In this document: positions 8,116 through 15,919 of the stretch, piece after piece | Position numbering within the stretch: the first letter of the stretch is position 1 | Layout: every line of letters starts with the position of its first letter | Origin: Nocardioides sp. YR527 | Lineage (GTDB): Bacteria > Actinomycetota > Actinomycetes > Propionibacteriales > Nocardioidaceae | Direction: 5' to 3' | DNA length: 64,000 nt | Assembly: GCF_900101045.1 (NCBI RefSeq) | Contig: NZ_FNFN01000006.1 | Location: 496,001-560,000, forward strand | Notes under the pieces: generated by a model | Database searches by the model: none | What the model was told of the DNA's origin: nothing | The model's input: the letters and a program-made list of their open reading frames with translations, nothing else | Made by a program: the position numbers and the translations under genes

Positions 8116-8846
8116 CGCGGGTCCAGCCGGTAACCCAGTCCACGGACCGTCGAGATGACCCCGCCGGCCACCGGGTCGTTGTCGACCTTGTTGCGCAACC
8201 GGCTGACGTGCACGTCGACGACCCGGACGTCGCCGTGGTGGCCCTCGGGCCACATCTGGCTGACCAGGTTCTCGCGGGTCATCACCCGGCCGGGACCGGC
8301 CGTCAGCGCCAGCAGGAGCTTGAACTCCGTGCTGGTCAGGTGCAGGTCCTCGGAGCCGCGACGCAGGGTGGCGGCGGCCGGGTCGAAGACCAGCGGTCCG
8401 TCGGTCGAGTCGAGCACGATGCCCCCGATCGGGGTGTAGCCGCCGGCGGAGGACACGAGCGGGTAGTCCGGGCGCCGCAGCGCGGCCTTGATCCGGGCCC
8501 TGACCTCGGCGACGTCGAACGGCTTGCGTACGTAGTCGTCCGCTCCTGCCTCCAGCGCCGCGACCACGTCCTTGGACCCGTCGCGGGCGCTGATCACGAT
8601 GATCGGGGCGGTCGTCCGTGGGCGAACGCCGCGGATGAAGGTGAACCCGTCGATGCCACCGAGCATCAGGTCGACGAGCATCACGTCGAACGGCTCGGCG
8701 GCGTCCAGGTCGAGGGCGATCTCGGCATCGTCGGCCTCGCCGACCACGTACCCCTCCTGCTCGAGGAAGAGCCGGAGAGAGGTACGCAGCCCGTAGTCGT
8801 CCTCCAGGATGAGCACTCGCTTGGCTGCCTCTTGCACGTCCCGCAT
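8112..8846 (-). CDS. OmpR-family response regulator
   Basis: 244 aa from ATG 8846; the frame is open further upstream, but the receiver begins right after this Met (KRVLILEDDYG). Asp59 in MLVDLMLGG is the phosphorylation site, with the DDYVRKPF lysine later. The C-terminal winged helix is clear (LTSTEFKLLLAL, then VDVHVSRLRNKV, GLGYRLDPR end). It heads the regulator-kinase-lipoprotein operon. A perfect 11-bp direct repeat about 55 bp upstream (8900-8921) is a candidate binding site for this regulator. Confidence 0.93.
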   Translation of the reverse strand: MRDVQEAAKRVLILEDDYGLRTSLRLFLEQEGYVVGEADDAEIALDLDAAEPFDVMLVDLMLGGIDGFTFIRGVRPRTTAPIIVISARDGSKDVVAALEAGADDYVRKPFDVAEVRARIKAALRRPDYPLVSSAGGYTPIGGIVLDSTDGPLVFDPAAATLRRGSEDLHLTSTEFKLLLALTAGPGRVMTRENLVSQMWPEGHHGDVRVVDVHVSRLRNKVDNDPVAGGVISTVRGLGYRLDPR

Positions 8847-8899
8847 CGTCTCACCCGACCGGCCAGGAGGCCGAGCCGTGGCGGCCCACCGGCCGCAAG

Positions 8900-8921
8900 T
8901 GACACGAAACTGACACGAAAC
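8900..8921. promoter_or_regulatory. 11-bp direct repeat, candidate regulator binding site
   Basis: TGACACGAAAC occurs twice with no spacer (8900-8910 and 8911-8921). It lies between the divergent response-regulator gene and the STAS gene. OmpR-family regulators usually bind two direct half-sites one helical turn apart, so autoregulation is a reasonable inference. Confidence 0.55.
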
Positions 8922-8961
8922 TGCGAAGGGCCCTCCATACGGCGTGGGCAGTGTGGGCCGC

Positions 8962-9308
8962 ATGAGCGAGGAGGACTTCTACCCGCACGACGAGACCGTC
9001 GTCGTCCCGTTCTCGGACGCCACCTGCCTGCGCGGGCTATCCACAACCTGCGCTGGCGGCTGACGGAGATGCTCGCGGGAGGTCCGGAGGCGGTCGTGGT
9101 CGACCTGGCAGGTCTGACCGGGTTCTCCTCGACGACCGTCGCGGCGCTGCTGTGGGCCAAGCGGCGCTGCGGGAAGCGGGGCGTACCCCTTCGCCTCCGC
9201 AACGCCGACCCGGCGCTCGCCGGGCGGCTGCGCCGTGCCGGCCTCGACACCATCTGGGACATCCGTACGGCTCCGGCCACACCATCCCCCACCCGAAAGG
9301 TCACCTGA
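8962..9308 (+). pseudogene. STAS-domain (anti-sigma antagonist type) gene with a frameshift
   Basis: The ATG frame from 8962 (MSEEDFYPHDETVVV) runs into a stop near 9063. The rest of a STAS domain continues in another frame from about 9036 (AIHNLRWRLTEML, VVVDLAGLTGFSSTTVAALLW) to TGA 9306-9308. Adding one base within CGCGGG at 9031-9036 joins the two into a 115-aa protein of normal STAS length. The phosphorylatable Ser region FSSTTV is present. It may be a recent mutation, a sequencing error or, less likely, recoding; no slippery heptamer is visible. The next gene overlaps its stop as TGATG. Confidence 0.8.
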
Positions 9309-9703
9309 TGAGCAACCACGTCCACGAGACGGAGGGCGAGGAAGCAGTCGAGCTGCTGACGCCGGACCAGGCGATGAGCCAGGTACGGGCGTGGACCGAC
9401 TCACGGGTCGTCGGCGACCGCGCCGCCAACCGGCTCGAGGTGCTCGCCGCCTTCGGCGTCCACGTGGCCATCTCGAACCTGCCGGGCGAGATCTGGGTCA
9501 AGCTGGCGTGGCGTACGCCGACCCGGGTCGAGCTCTCCACGGGCTGGACGCTCACCTCGATGCCGGCCGCCGAGCCGGAGCCCTACGTCGCCGAGAAGCT
9601 GACCGACCTGGCCAGCGGCTGGAGCTTCCATCACCGCGGTGGCAGCGCCAGCCTGGTCTGCGAGGTCGAGGACCCGCCCGGGTCGGGCGAGCCTCAGCGG
9701 TAG
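9308..9703 (+). CDS. Conserved-looking small protein coupled to the STAS gene
   Basis: 131 aa from the ATG that overlaps the STAS stop. I do not recognise the family. There is no membrane segment or signal peptide. The linkage to a STAS gene and the weak alpha/beta pattern (VHVAISNLPGEIWVKLAW, then LTDLASGWSFHHRGGSASLVCEVE) hint at a degenerate anti-sigma/HATPase-like partner, but no N-box or G-box is visible. Its 3' end overlaps the convergent DUF3043 gene by 10 bp. Confidence 0.65.
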   Translation: MSNHVHETEGEEAVELLTPDQAMSQVRAWTDSRVVGDRAANRLEVLAAFGVHVAISNLPGEIWVKLAWRTPTRVELSTGWTLTSMPAAEPEPYVAEKLTDLASGWSFHHRGGSASLVCEVEDPPGSGEPQR

Positions 9704-10278
9704 TCGTCGGGGAGCTGGGAACCGATCTTGACCTGCGGCTTGGGCAGGCGCAGGGGGCGGATCTGGATGGAGCGCATGATCGCGTAGTAGGTGGTGCCCT
9801 TGAGGTCGTTGTCGGGGAAGCGGCGCTTGAGCTCCTTGCGGAGCAGGAAGCGCAGCGCGACCAGGTTGATGATCACGGTGGCCATCACGACAAGGGTGAA
9901 GAGCTGGGAGTACATCGCCAGCTCGAGGCTGATGTAGGGCACCACGAGCGCGATGATCAGCACCGGGAGCACGATCTCGGCGAAGGTGAACCGAGCGTCG
10001 ATCCAGTCGCGGATGAAGCGCTTGACCGGGCCCTTGTCACGCAGCGGGAGGTAGCGCTCGTCGCCGGTCTTCATCGCCTGGCGCATCTTGTCGCCCTGGT
10101 CCGAGCGCTGGGCGCGGTTGGCCGCGTTGATCTCCTTGCGCGTACGCGGCTGCTTGAGGCGCGCCTTGCGCGCCGCCTCCGCTTCCTTGCGCGAAGGGGT
10201 CGGACGACCCTTGCCGATCTCCTTGACCGGGTTCTCGGGCTCGACGACCTGCGGGGCTGGGGACTTGCGACCGAACAA
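9694..10278 (-). CDS. DUF3043 membrane protein
   Basis: 194 aa from TTG 10278. The N-terminal third is basic and charged (KGRPTPSRKEAEAARKARLK), followed by two membrane segments (EIVLPVLIIALVVPYIS and LFTLVVMATVIINLVAL) and a basic tail. This matches the actinobacterial DUF3043 family, whose function is unknown. I chose the TTG because AAGAGG lies 9 nt upstream and homologues start with (M/V)FGRK. A GTG at 10311 is open in frame, but a -10-like TACCCT at 10316-10321 would start the RNA inside that codon. Confidence 0.85.
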   Translation of the reverse strand: MFGRKSPAPQVVEPENPVKEIGKGRPTPSRKEAEAARKARLKQPRTRKEINAANRAQRSDQGDKMRQAMKTGDERYLPLRDKGPVKRFIRDWIDARFTFAEIVLPVLIIALVVPYISLELAMYSQLFTLVVMATVIINLVALRFLLRKELKRRFPDNDLKGTTYYAIMRSIQIRPLRLPKPQVKIGSQLPDDYR

Positions 10279-10315
10279 CTTAAGTGACCTCTTACCTGTT
10301 GGCTGGGACACATAC

Positions 10316-10321
10316 AGGGTA
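10316..10321 (-). promoter_or_regulatory. -10 element for the DUF3043 gene
   Basis: TACCCT on the minus strand would start RNA about 7 nt downstream, at the G of the candidate GTG 10311. This leaves a leader of about 31 nt with AAGAGG before TTG 10278. Confidence 0.45.
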
Positions 10322-10333
10322 TCCCGATGGGCC

Positions 10334-10366
10334 TTGACAGCGAGTTTTGTGGACCCGGCCTAAGGT
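10334..10366 (+). promoter_or_regulatory. Possible pspA promoter
   Basis: TTGACA at 10334-10339 and TAAGGT at 10361-10366 are good hexamers, but the 21-bp spacing is long for a housekeeping promoter. The RNA would have a leader of about 90 nt. Confidence 0.35.
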
Positions 10367-10465
10367 GAGAGGCAACACTTGTCCTAGGACGACGAGAGTC
10401 CAGCGGCAAGCGACGACGCGGGGCGGCCGGCGGTCGGCCGCATATGAGAGGCGTAAAGGGAAGCG

Positions 10466-11248
10466 ATGAGTGTGATGAAGCGGCTGAGCCTGGTCTTCAA
10501 GGCGAAGGCAAACAAGGCGCTCGACAAGGCCGAGGACCCACGGGAGGTGCTCGACTACAGCTACCAGAAGCAGCTTCAGATGCTGCAGCAGGTGCGCCGC
10601 GGTGTCGCGGACGTCGCGACCAGCCGCAAGCGCGTCGAGCTGCAGATCAACGGGCTCAAGCAGCAGTCCGACAAGCTCACCCAGCAGGCCCAGAAGGCCA
10701 TCGAGATGAACCGCGAGGACCTGGCCCGCGAGGCCCTCACCCGCAAGAGCGGTCTCACCCAGCAGATGAACGACCTCAACACCCAGCTCGCCACCCTCCA
10801 GGGCGAGGAGGAGAAGCTGACCCTCGCCCAGCAGCGGCTGCAGGCCAAGGTGGAGTCCTTCCGCACCAAGAAGGAGACCATCAAGGCGACCTACACCGCC
10901 GCCGAGGCGCAGACCCGCATCAACGAGGCGATCTCCGGCATCGGCGAGGAGATGGGCGACGTCGGCATGGCCATGCAGCGTGCCGAGGACAAGACCCTGG
11001 AGATGCAGGCTCGCGCCGGCGCCGTCGACGAGCTGCTCGCCTCCGGTGCGCTCGACGACCTCACCGCCGGCCCCTCCGACGACATCACCCGTCAGCTCGA
11101 CGCGCTCAGCTCGACCAGCGACGTCGAGGCCGAGCTCGCCGCGCTGAAGGGCCTCAGCGCCCCGCAGCAGACGCAGGCGCTTCCCGGTGCCGACGCCAAC
11201 GCGCCGGTCATCGACGTGGAGTCGACCGAGAAGAAGGCCGAGCAGTGA
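10466..11248 (+). CDS. pspA: PspA/IM30-family envelope-stress protein
   Basis: 260 aa, nearly all helical and coiled coil, as in PspA/Vipp1 (SVMKRLSLVFKAKANKALDKAEDP, then YSYQKQLQMLQQVRRGVADV). Family members bind stressed membrane and stabilise it as large oligomers on the inner leaflet. The ATG follows AAAGGGAAGCG. It begins a cluster with pspAA (4-bp overlap), an HtpX-like protease and pspAB, which are the PspA-linked genes described from comparative work on actinobacterial Psp systems. No PspC or ClgR-type regulator is adjacent. Confidence 0.93.
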   Translation: MSVMKRLSLVFKAKANKALDKAEDPREVLDYSYQKQLQMLQQVRRGVADVATSRKRVELQINGLKQQSDKLTQQAQKAIEMNREDLAREALTRKSGLTQQMNDLNTQLATLQGEEEKLTLAQQRLQAKVESFRTKKETIKATYTAAEAQTRINEAISGIGEEMGDVGMAMQRAEDKTLEMQARAGAVDELLASGALDDLTAGPSDDITRQLDALSSTSDVEAELAALKGLSAPQQTQALPGADANAPVIDVESTEKKAEQ

Positions 11249-11523
11249 TCGTACGCATCCTGGGCGAGGGGCAGTACGACCTCGACGAGGCCTCCGTCGA
11301 CAAGCTCAACGAGCTCGACGCCGCGGTCGAGACCGCCTGCAAAGGCACCGACGAGGCCGTCTTCGACGCGGCCCTGGAGGCGCTGCTCGAAGGCGTACGC
11401 TCGATGGGCACCGCCCACCCGGTCGACTCGATCGACTCCTCCGACCTGATCCTCCCGGGCCCCGGCTCCACGCTCGCCGAGGTCTCCGAGATGCTCGGCG
11501 ACGAGGGCCTCATCCCCGGCTAG
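11245..11523 (+). CDS. pspAA: PspA-associated protein PspAA
   Basis: 92 aa, starting at GTG 11245 inside the pspA stop (GTGA). The sequence VIVRILGEGQYDLDEASVDKL and the GVRSMG and DLILPGPGSTLAEV blocks match the PspAA domain recalled from actinobacterial Psp clusters. There is no membrane segment. Coupling to pspA suggests stoichiometric action with it; the molecular role is not known to me. Confidence 0.85.
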   Translation: MIVRILGEGQYDLDEASVDKLNELDAAVETACKGTDEAVFDAALEALLEGVRSMGTAHPVDSIDSSDLILPGPGSTLAEVSEMLGDEGLIPG

Positions 11524-11533
11524 AACCAGAACC

Positions 11534-12442
11534 ATGTCGCGCTTCCAAGGTGATGCCGGGCTGACCGCCCGGATGACCACGGTGATGTTCCTGCTCGGCG
11601 CGCTGTTCGTCGGGCTCATCGTGGCGCTGATGTTCGTCATGCCCGCGCAGTGGGCGCCGATCATCGGCATCGTCGGGCTCGGCATCGCCTGGTGGCAGTG
11701 GTACGCCTCCGACACCCTCGCGATGCGCGCCATGGGCGCGCGCGAGGTGTCGGCCCAGGAGGCCCCTGAGCTGCACGCGATGATCGATCGGCTGTGCACG
11801 CTGGCCGACATGCCGAAGCCGCGGGTCGGGATCGCGCACACCGACATGCCCAACGCCTTCGCCACGGGCCGCTCGCCGAAGCGGTCCGCGGTCGTGGTGA
11901 CCACCGGCATCATGCAGCGCCTGAGCGCCGAGGAGCTCGAGGGCGTGCTCGCCCACGAGCTGTCCCACGTCGCCCATCGCGACGTGCTGGTGATGACGGT
12001 CGCCTCCTCGGCCGGCATCGTGGCCGGGATGCTGAGCCGCGGCTCCCAGTACGGCGCGCTCGCAGGTGGCGGCCGCCGTGACAACAACAACGGTCTCCCG
12101 GTGTGGCTGGTGGTGCTGCTGGTCTCGCTGGCCGTCTACGCCGTCTCGTGGCTGCTGCTGCGGATGCTGTCGCGCTACCGCGAGCTGGCTGCCGACCGGG
12201 CCGGTGCGCAGCTGACGATGAAGCCGGGTGCGCTGGCCAGCGCGCTGCAGAAGATCACGGGTGACATCTCCGCGATCCCGAGCAAGGACCTGCGGTCCTC
12301 GCAGGCGATGAACGCGTTCTTCATCGCGCCGGCGATCAGCGGCCAGTCGCTGCGTACGCTCACATCGACGCACCCCTCGCTGGAGCAGCGCCTGGAGCAG
12401 CTCGCCAGGATCGAGGCCGAGCTCGGCCGCCCGACCCAGTAG
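11534..12442 (+). CDS. htpX: HtpX-like M48 membrane metalloprotease
   Basis: 302 aa with two N-terminal membrane segments (about 20-55), the zinc motif HELSH at 141-145, a membrane region after it (WLVVLLVSLAVYAVSWLLLRM) and the second motif RELAADRAGAQLT carrying the third ligand Glu. The THPSLEQRLEQL end is typical. HtpX relatives clear damaged membrane proteins. It lies 10 bp after pspAA and 10 bp before pspAB. No clear Shine-Dalgarno precedes ATG 11534, so it is probably read through from pspAA. Confidence 0.92.
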   Translation: MSRFQGDAGLTARMTTVMFLLGALFVGLIVALMFVMPAQWAPIIGIVGLGIAWWQWYASDTLAMRAMGAREVSAQEAPELHAMIDRLCTLADMPKPRVGIAHTDMPNAFATGRSPKRSAVVVTTGIMQRLSAEELEGVLAHELSHVAHRDVLVMTVASSAGIVAGMLSRGSQYGALAGGGRRDNNNGLPVWLVVLLVSLAVYAVSWLLLRMLSRYRELAADRAGAQLTMKPGALASALQKITGDISAIPSKDLRSSQAMNAFFIAPAISGQSLRTLTSTHPSLEQRLEQLARIEAELGRPTQ

Positions 12443-12445
12443 GGT
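12440..12445 (+). promoter_or_regulatory. -10 element for leaderless pspAB
   Basis: TAGGGT overlaps the htpX stop and ends 7 nt before GTG 12453. No Shine-Dalgarno is present between them. This suggests that pspAB can also be made from its own leaderless mRNA. Confidence 0.5.
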
Positions 12446-12452
12446 CGGCTTC

Positions 12453-13040
12453 GTGGGCTTCTGGGACGTCATCACGGGTCGTACGCGACCGAAGCAGGCC
12501 AACCTCGACGCACTGTTCGCGGTGCCGACCGCCGCGCTGACCATGCAGACCTCGCTCGGGCTGGTCCCGACCGGCGACGGAGCGGTCTGCTACCGGGCCG
12601 CGGCCGGGGCCGGTTTCGCCGGCACGCAGAACGACATCGTCGAGCTCCTCGGTGCCTCCGAGGGCGCGCCGACGGTGACCACGAGCGTCGACGAGTTCGG
12701 CTTCACCTGGCTCAGCGTCGACCACGAGTCGCTGGACCCGGCCAACCCCGACATCACCGGACTGGTCACCGACCTCCACGCGGTCAACACCACCTTGGAG
12801 ATGAACGGCTTCGGCCCCGGCCTGCTGTGCTCGCTGATCGCCTTCCGCGGCGCCGACGGACGCAGCGTCGGGCTGATCTACCTCTACAAGCAGGGCACCT
12901 TCTACCCCTTCGTCCCCACCGGCCCTCAGCAGCGCGACAACCTGCTCGAGATCAACGTCCGCAGCGCGATCGAGGGCGACCTTCCGGTCGAGAAGGATCT
13001 CTCCCGCTGGCTTGCCGTCTGGGGCGCCCCCGGGCTCTGA
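12453..13040 (+). CDS. pspAB: PspA-associated protein PspAB
   Basis: 195 aa, soluble. MGFWDVITGRTRPKQANLDALFAVPTA at the start and the SLIAFRGADGR and GTFYPFVP segments fit the PspAB family found next to htpX and pspA in actinobacteria. A basal cytoplasmic role with PspA is inferred from the conserved linkage; the biochemical function is unknown. The GTG start is supported by TAGGGT placed 7 nt upstream. Confidence 0.83.
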   Translation: MGFWDVITGRTRPKQANLDALFAVPTAALTMQTSLGLVPTGDGAVCYRAAAGAGFAGTQNDIVELLGASEGAPTVTTSVDEFGFTWLSVDHESLDPANPDITGLVTDLHAVNTTLEMNGFGPGLLCSLIAFRGADGRSVGLIYLYKQGTFYPFVPTGPQQRDNLLEINVRSAIEGDLPVEKDLSRWLAVWGAPGL

Positions 13041-13043
13041 GCG

Positions 13044-13823
13044 ATGGAACGGTCACGGAGCTTCGGCGCGGTCGCGGAGGACTACGAGCGGTTCCGTCCC
13101 GGCTACCCCGACGAGCTGGTGGCGCTGGTGAGCGAGGTCGCCGTCGGCCCGGTGCGACGGGCGATCGAGATCGGTGCCGGCACCGGGAAGGCGACCCGGA
13201 CCTTCGCGGCCGCCGGGATCGAGGTGGTCGCGACCGACCCCGACGTCGACATGCTCGGCGTGCTCCGGCGCGAGTGCTCCGGACTGCCGGTGACCGCCGT
13301 GCACGCCGCCCTGGAGGAGCTCGACCCGGCGGCCTTCGAGCCGTTCGACCTGCTCTACGTGGCCGCCGCCTGGCACTGGACGGCGCCGGCGACGCGGTGG
13401 GACCTCGCCACCGGCCTGGTCCGCGACGGGGGAGCGGTGGCCTTCTTCGGCGGCCCGTTCGTGCTGGCCGACCACGAGGTCGCGGCCGTCGAGGACGAGC
13501 TGATCGCGGCGTACGCCCCCAAGGGCCGCCACGTGCCGGCGCCGTCAGCGGTGGACGCGCCGATGCTGTTCCCCGGGGACGAGATGCTGGCCGACGGCCG
13601 GCTGTGCGACGTACGCGAGCGGGAGGTGCCGCGCCGGTTCAGCCTCGCTCGTGCGGACTACGTGCGCCACCTCGACACCGTCTCCGCGGTCCGGATCCTC
13701 CCGGGCGCCGACCGGTCCGCGCTCTTCGCCGACCTGGCCGCGGTCCTCCCCGAGCAGGTGGAGGTGCGTGCGGACCTGATGGTCCACACCGCTCGCCGAG
13801 TCGGCGACGCGACCGATTCATAG
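13044..13823 (+). CDS. Class I SAM-dependent methyltransferase
   Basis: 259 aa. Methyltransf-11/25-type fold: FGAVAEDYERFRPGYPDELV leads into motif I AIEIGAGTGKATRTFA, then VVATDPDVDML (acidic loop) and LLYVAAAWHWT (the AxHW signature of this subfamily). The substrate is unknown. It starts 3 nt after pspAB with no strong Shine-Dalgarno, so it may be cotranscribed, but no functional link to Psp is known. Its last codons contain GCCGAGTCGGC (13798-13808), the core seen in the intergenic hairpins elsewhere. Confidence 0.85.
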   Translation: MERSRSFGAVAEDYERFRPGYPDELVALVSEVAVGPVRRAIEIGAGTGKATRTFAAAGIEVVATDPDVDMLGVLRRECSGLPVTAVHAALEELDPAAFEPFDLLYVAAAWHWTAPATRWDLATGLVRDGGAVAFFGGPFVLADHEVAAVEDELIAAYAPKGRHVPAPSAVDAPMLFPGDEMLADGRLCDVREREVPRRFSLARADYVRHLDTVSAVRILPGADRSALFADLAAVLPEQVEVRADLMVHTARRVGDATDS

Positions 13824-13919
13824 CCTCTCCACAGGCGGAGCCGACCTCTCGCACAGCCACGCGCACGACAGTCCTCTCGTCAGACCTCCGGCGCCGCCGG
13901 GGCGTAGGAGAGAGGCAGT

Positions 13920-15209
13920 GTGGTGCGCAAGAGACTCACGGAGCGGTGGCGGAGGCTCGGGCGTACTGCCCGGATCCTGCTCGCCGCCGGAGTGGCGGCA
14001 GTGCTGGTCGGTGGCGGAGCGGGCGCCTGGGCGCTCACCCGCGAGGAGACCGCGCAGGCGCAGGCGATGCAGGTCCAGGCGACGTCTGGAACCGTGAAGG
14101 AGACGGTGTCGGCCAGCGGCACCGTGGAGGCGGCCGAGACCGCCGACCTGTCCTTCGAGGTCTCCGGCACGGTGACGAAGATCTACGCCGCCGAGGGCGA
14201 CACCGTGAAGAAGGGCGACGCGCTGGCCCGGGTGGACGACACCACCCTGGTGGCCGGCCGCACCGCAGCGAAGTCGGCCCTCACCGCAGCCCAGGAGCAG
14301 CTCGACACCGACGAGTCCGCGGGCGCCTCCGACGTACAGATCGCCTCGGACGAGGCCGCCGTCGCGGCCGCCGAGGCCGACCTCGACTCCGCCCGCCAGG
14401 CCGTGGACGACGCCGTGCTGCGCGCCACGATCGGCGGTACTATCACCGGCTTCGACATCGCCGTCGGCGACGTCGTGGGCTCCTCGTCCGGCTCCTCGGG
14501 CTCCTCCTCCGGTGGATCCGGCGGTGACTCCGGTGGGTCCGGCTCGTCGATGGGCGGCTCCTCGGGCGGCACCAGCAGCGACAGCTCCTCGACATCGACG
14601 AGCACCGGCACCGTCTCGATCGTCTCCGCAGGAGACCATGTCGTCGAGGCGACCGTCAGCGCGGACGACGCGGCCTCCCTGAAGAAGGGCCTGCAGGCGA
14701 CCGTCACCGTCAACGGGGTCGACGAGGAGGTCTTCGGGACCGTCGCGACGGTCGGCAAGGTCGCCGAGACGAGCTCCTCGGGCGCCGCGGTCTTCCCGGT
14801 GAGCATCACGGTCACCGGTGAGCGCGACGACCTCTACCCGGGCACCTCGGCCACGGCCGAGATCACCGTGAAGCAGCGCGAGGACGTGCTCACCGTGACC
14901 AGCGCCGCCATCACCACCGACGGCGACCAGGCGTACGTCCAGAAGGTCGTCGAGGGCAAGACGGTCAAGACCGCGGTGACGATCGGCGAGGTCTACGGCA
15001 CCACGACCGAGATCACCGATGGGCTCGCCGAGGGCGACACCGTCGAGATCGAGGGCTTCACCCGTCCCGGCGGCTCGAGGTCCGGGAGCCAGGAAGGCGG
15101 CCAGGAGGGCGGCTTCGGTGGCTTCGGCGGCGAGGGGGAGACGGGGCAGATGCCCGGCGGCGGTCAGTTCCCCGGTGGCGGGATGCCTCAGATGGGCGGC
15201 GGTCAGTGA
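13920..15209 (+). CDS. MacA/HlyD-type periplasmic adaptor (first)
   Basis: 429 aa. One N-terminal membrane anchor (about 18-40), then a barrel-sandwich/lipoyl half (VKETVSASGTVEAAETADLSFEVSGTV and VKKGDALARVDD), a short coiled coil, a Ser/Gly-rich linker (about 180-225) inside the second lipoyl half, a beta-barrel and a membrane-proximal domain. The tail is Gly/Met-rich (MPGGGQFPGGG then MPQMGGG). In MacAB-like systems the adaptor couples the ABC permease to an outer route; Gram-positive versions act at the cell surface. It overlaps the ATPase gene by 4 bp. GTG 13920 follows GGAGAGAGG. Confidence 0.9.
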   Translation: MVRKRLTERWRRLGRTARILLAAGVAAVLVGGGAGAWALTREETAQAQAMQVQATSGTVKETVSASGTVEAAETADLSFEVSGTVTKIYAAEGDTVKKGDALARVDDTTLVAGRTAAKSALTAAQEQLDTDESAGASDVQIASDEAAVAAAEADLDSARQAVDDAVLRATIGGTITGFDIAVGDVVGSSSGSSGSSSGGSGGDSGGSGSSMGGSSGGTSSDSSSTSTSTGTVSIVSAGDHVVEATVSADDAASLKKGLQATVTVNGVDEEVFGTVATVGKVAETSSSGAAVFPVSITVTGERDDLYPGTSATAEITVKQREDVLTVTSAAITTDGDQAYVQKVVEGKTVKTAVTIGEVYGTTTEITDGLAEGDTVEIEGFTRPGGSRSGSQEGGQEGGFGGFGGEGETGQMPGGGQFPGGGMPQMGGGQ

Positions 15210-15919
15210 GCCCGAGCGCCCCGGTCGTCTCCGTGGACGGCGTGCGGAAGACGTACCGGTCCGGATCGATCGAGTTCGAGGCGCTGCGTGGCGTCGACAT
15301 GGAGATCGAGGCTGGGGAGTACGTCGCCGTGATCGGGCCCTCCGGCTCCGGCAAGTCGACCCTGATGAACATCCTCGGCTGCCTCGACGTGCCGACGCAG
15401 GGCAGCTACCACCTCGGTGGCGAGGACGTCTCGACGATGTCGGAGGCATCCCTCGCCCACGTGCGCAACCGGCGGATCGGCTTCGTCTTCCAGCAGTTCA
15501 ACCTGCTGCCGAGCCTGCCGGCCTGGCGCAACGTCGAGCTCCCGCTGATGTACGCCGGCGTGCCCAGGTCGCAGCGGCGCGAGCGCGCCGCCCGGGCCCT
15601 GGAGCGGGTCGGGCTCGGCGACCGGCTCGAGAACCGGCCCGGTGAGCTCTCCGGTGGCCAGCAGCAGCGGGTCGCGGTGGCCCGGGCGCTGGTCACCGAG
15701 CCGGACATCATCCTGGCCGACGAGCCGACGGGAAACCTCGACTCGGGCTCGACCGAGGCGGTGCTCGCGCTGCTCGACGAGCTGCACGCGAGCGGGCGGA
15801 CCATCGTGCTGATCACCCACGAGCACGAGGTCGCCGCACGCGCCGGCCGCAGGCTGACCATCCGCGACGGCCTGATCACGGCCGACGAGCTGGTGCTCGC
15901 CACGGAGGCGGTTCGATGA
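15206..15919 (+). CDS. MacB/LolD-type ABC transporter ATPase
   Basis: 237 aa with Walker A GPSGSGKST, Q-loop FQQFNLLPSL, signature LSGGQQQR, Walker B IILADEPTGNLD and the switch His in LITHEHE. It powers the permease encoded by the next gene. GTG 15206 overlaps the adaptor stop and its own TGA overlaps the permease ATG, giving a tightly coupled adaptor-ATPase-permease unit. Confidence 0.95.
   Translation: MSPSAPVVSVDGVRKTYRSGSIEFEALRGVDMEIEAGEYVAVIGPSGSGKSTLMNILGCLDVPTQGSYHLGGEDVSTMSEASLAHVRNRRIGFVFQQFNLLPSLPAWRNVELPLMYAGVPRSQRRERAARALERVGLGDRLENRPGELSGGQQQRVAVARALVTEPDIILADEPTGNLDSGSTEAVLALLDELHASGRTIVLITHEHEVAARAGRRLTIRDGLITADELVLATEAVR

Noticed and set aside
8208..9030. Plus-strand frame running through the response-regulator region into the STAS domain
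   Set aside because: Up to about 9030 it is antisense to the regulator; only the last part is STAS-like, which is explained by the frameshift.
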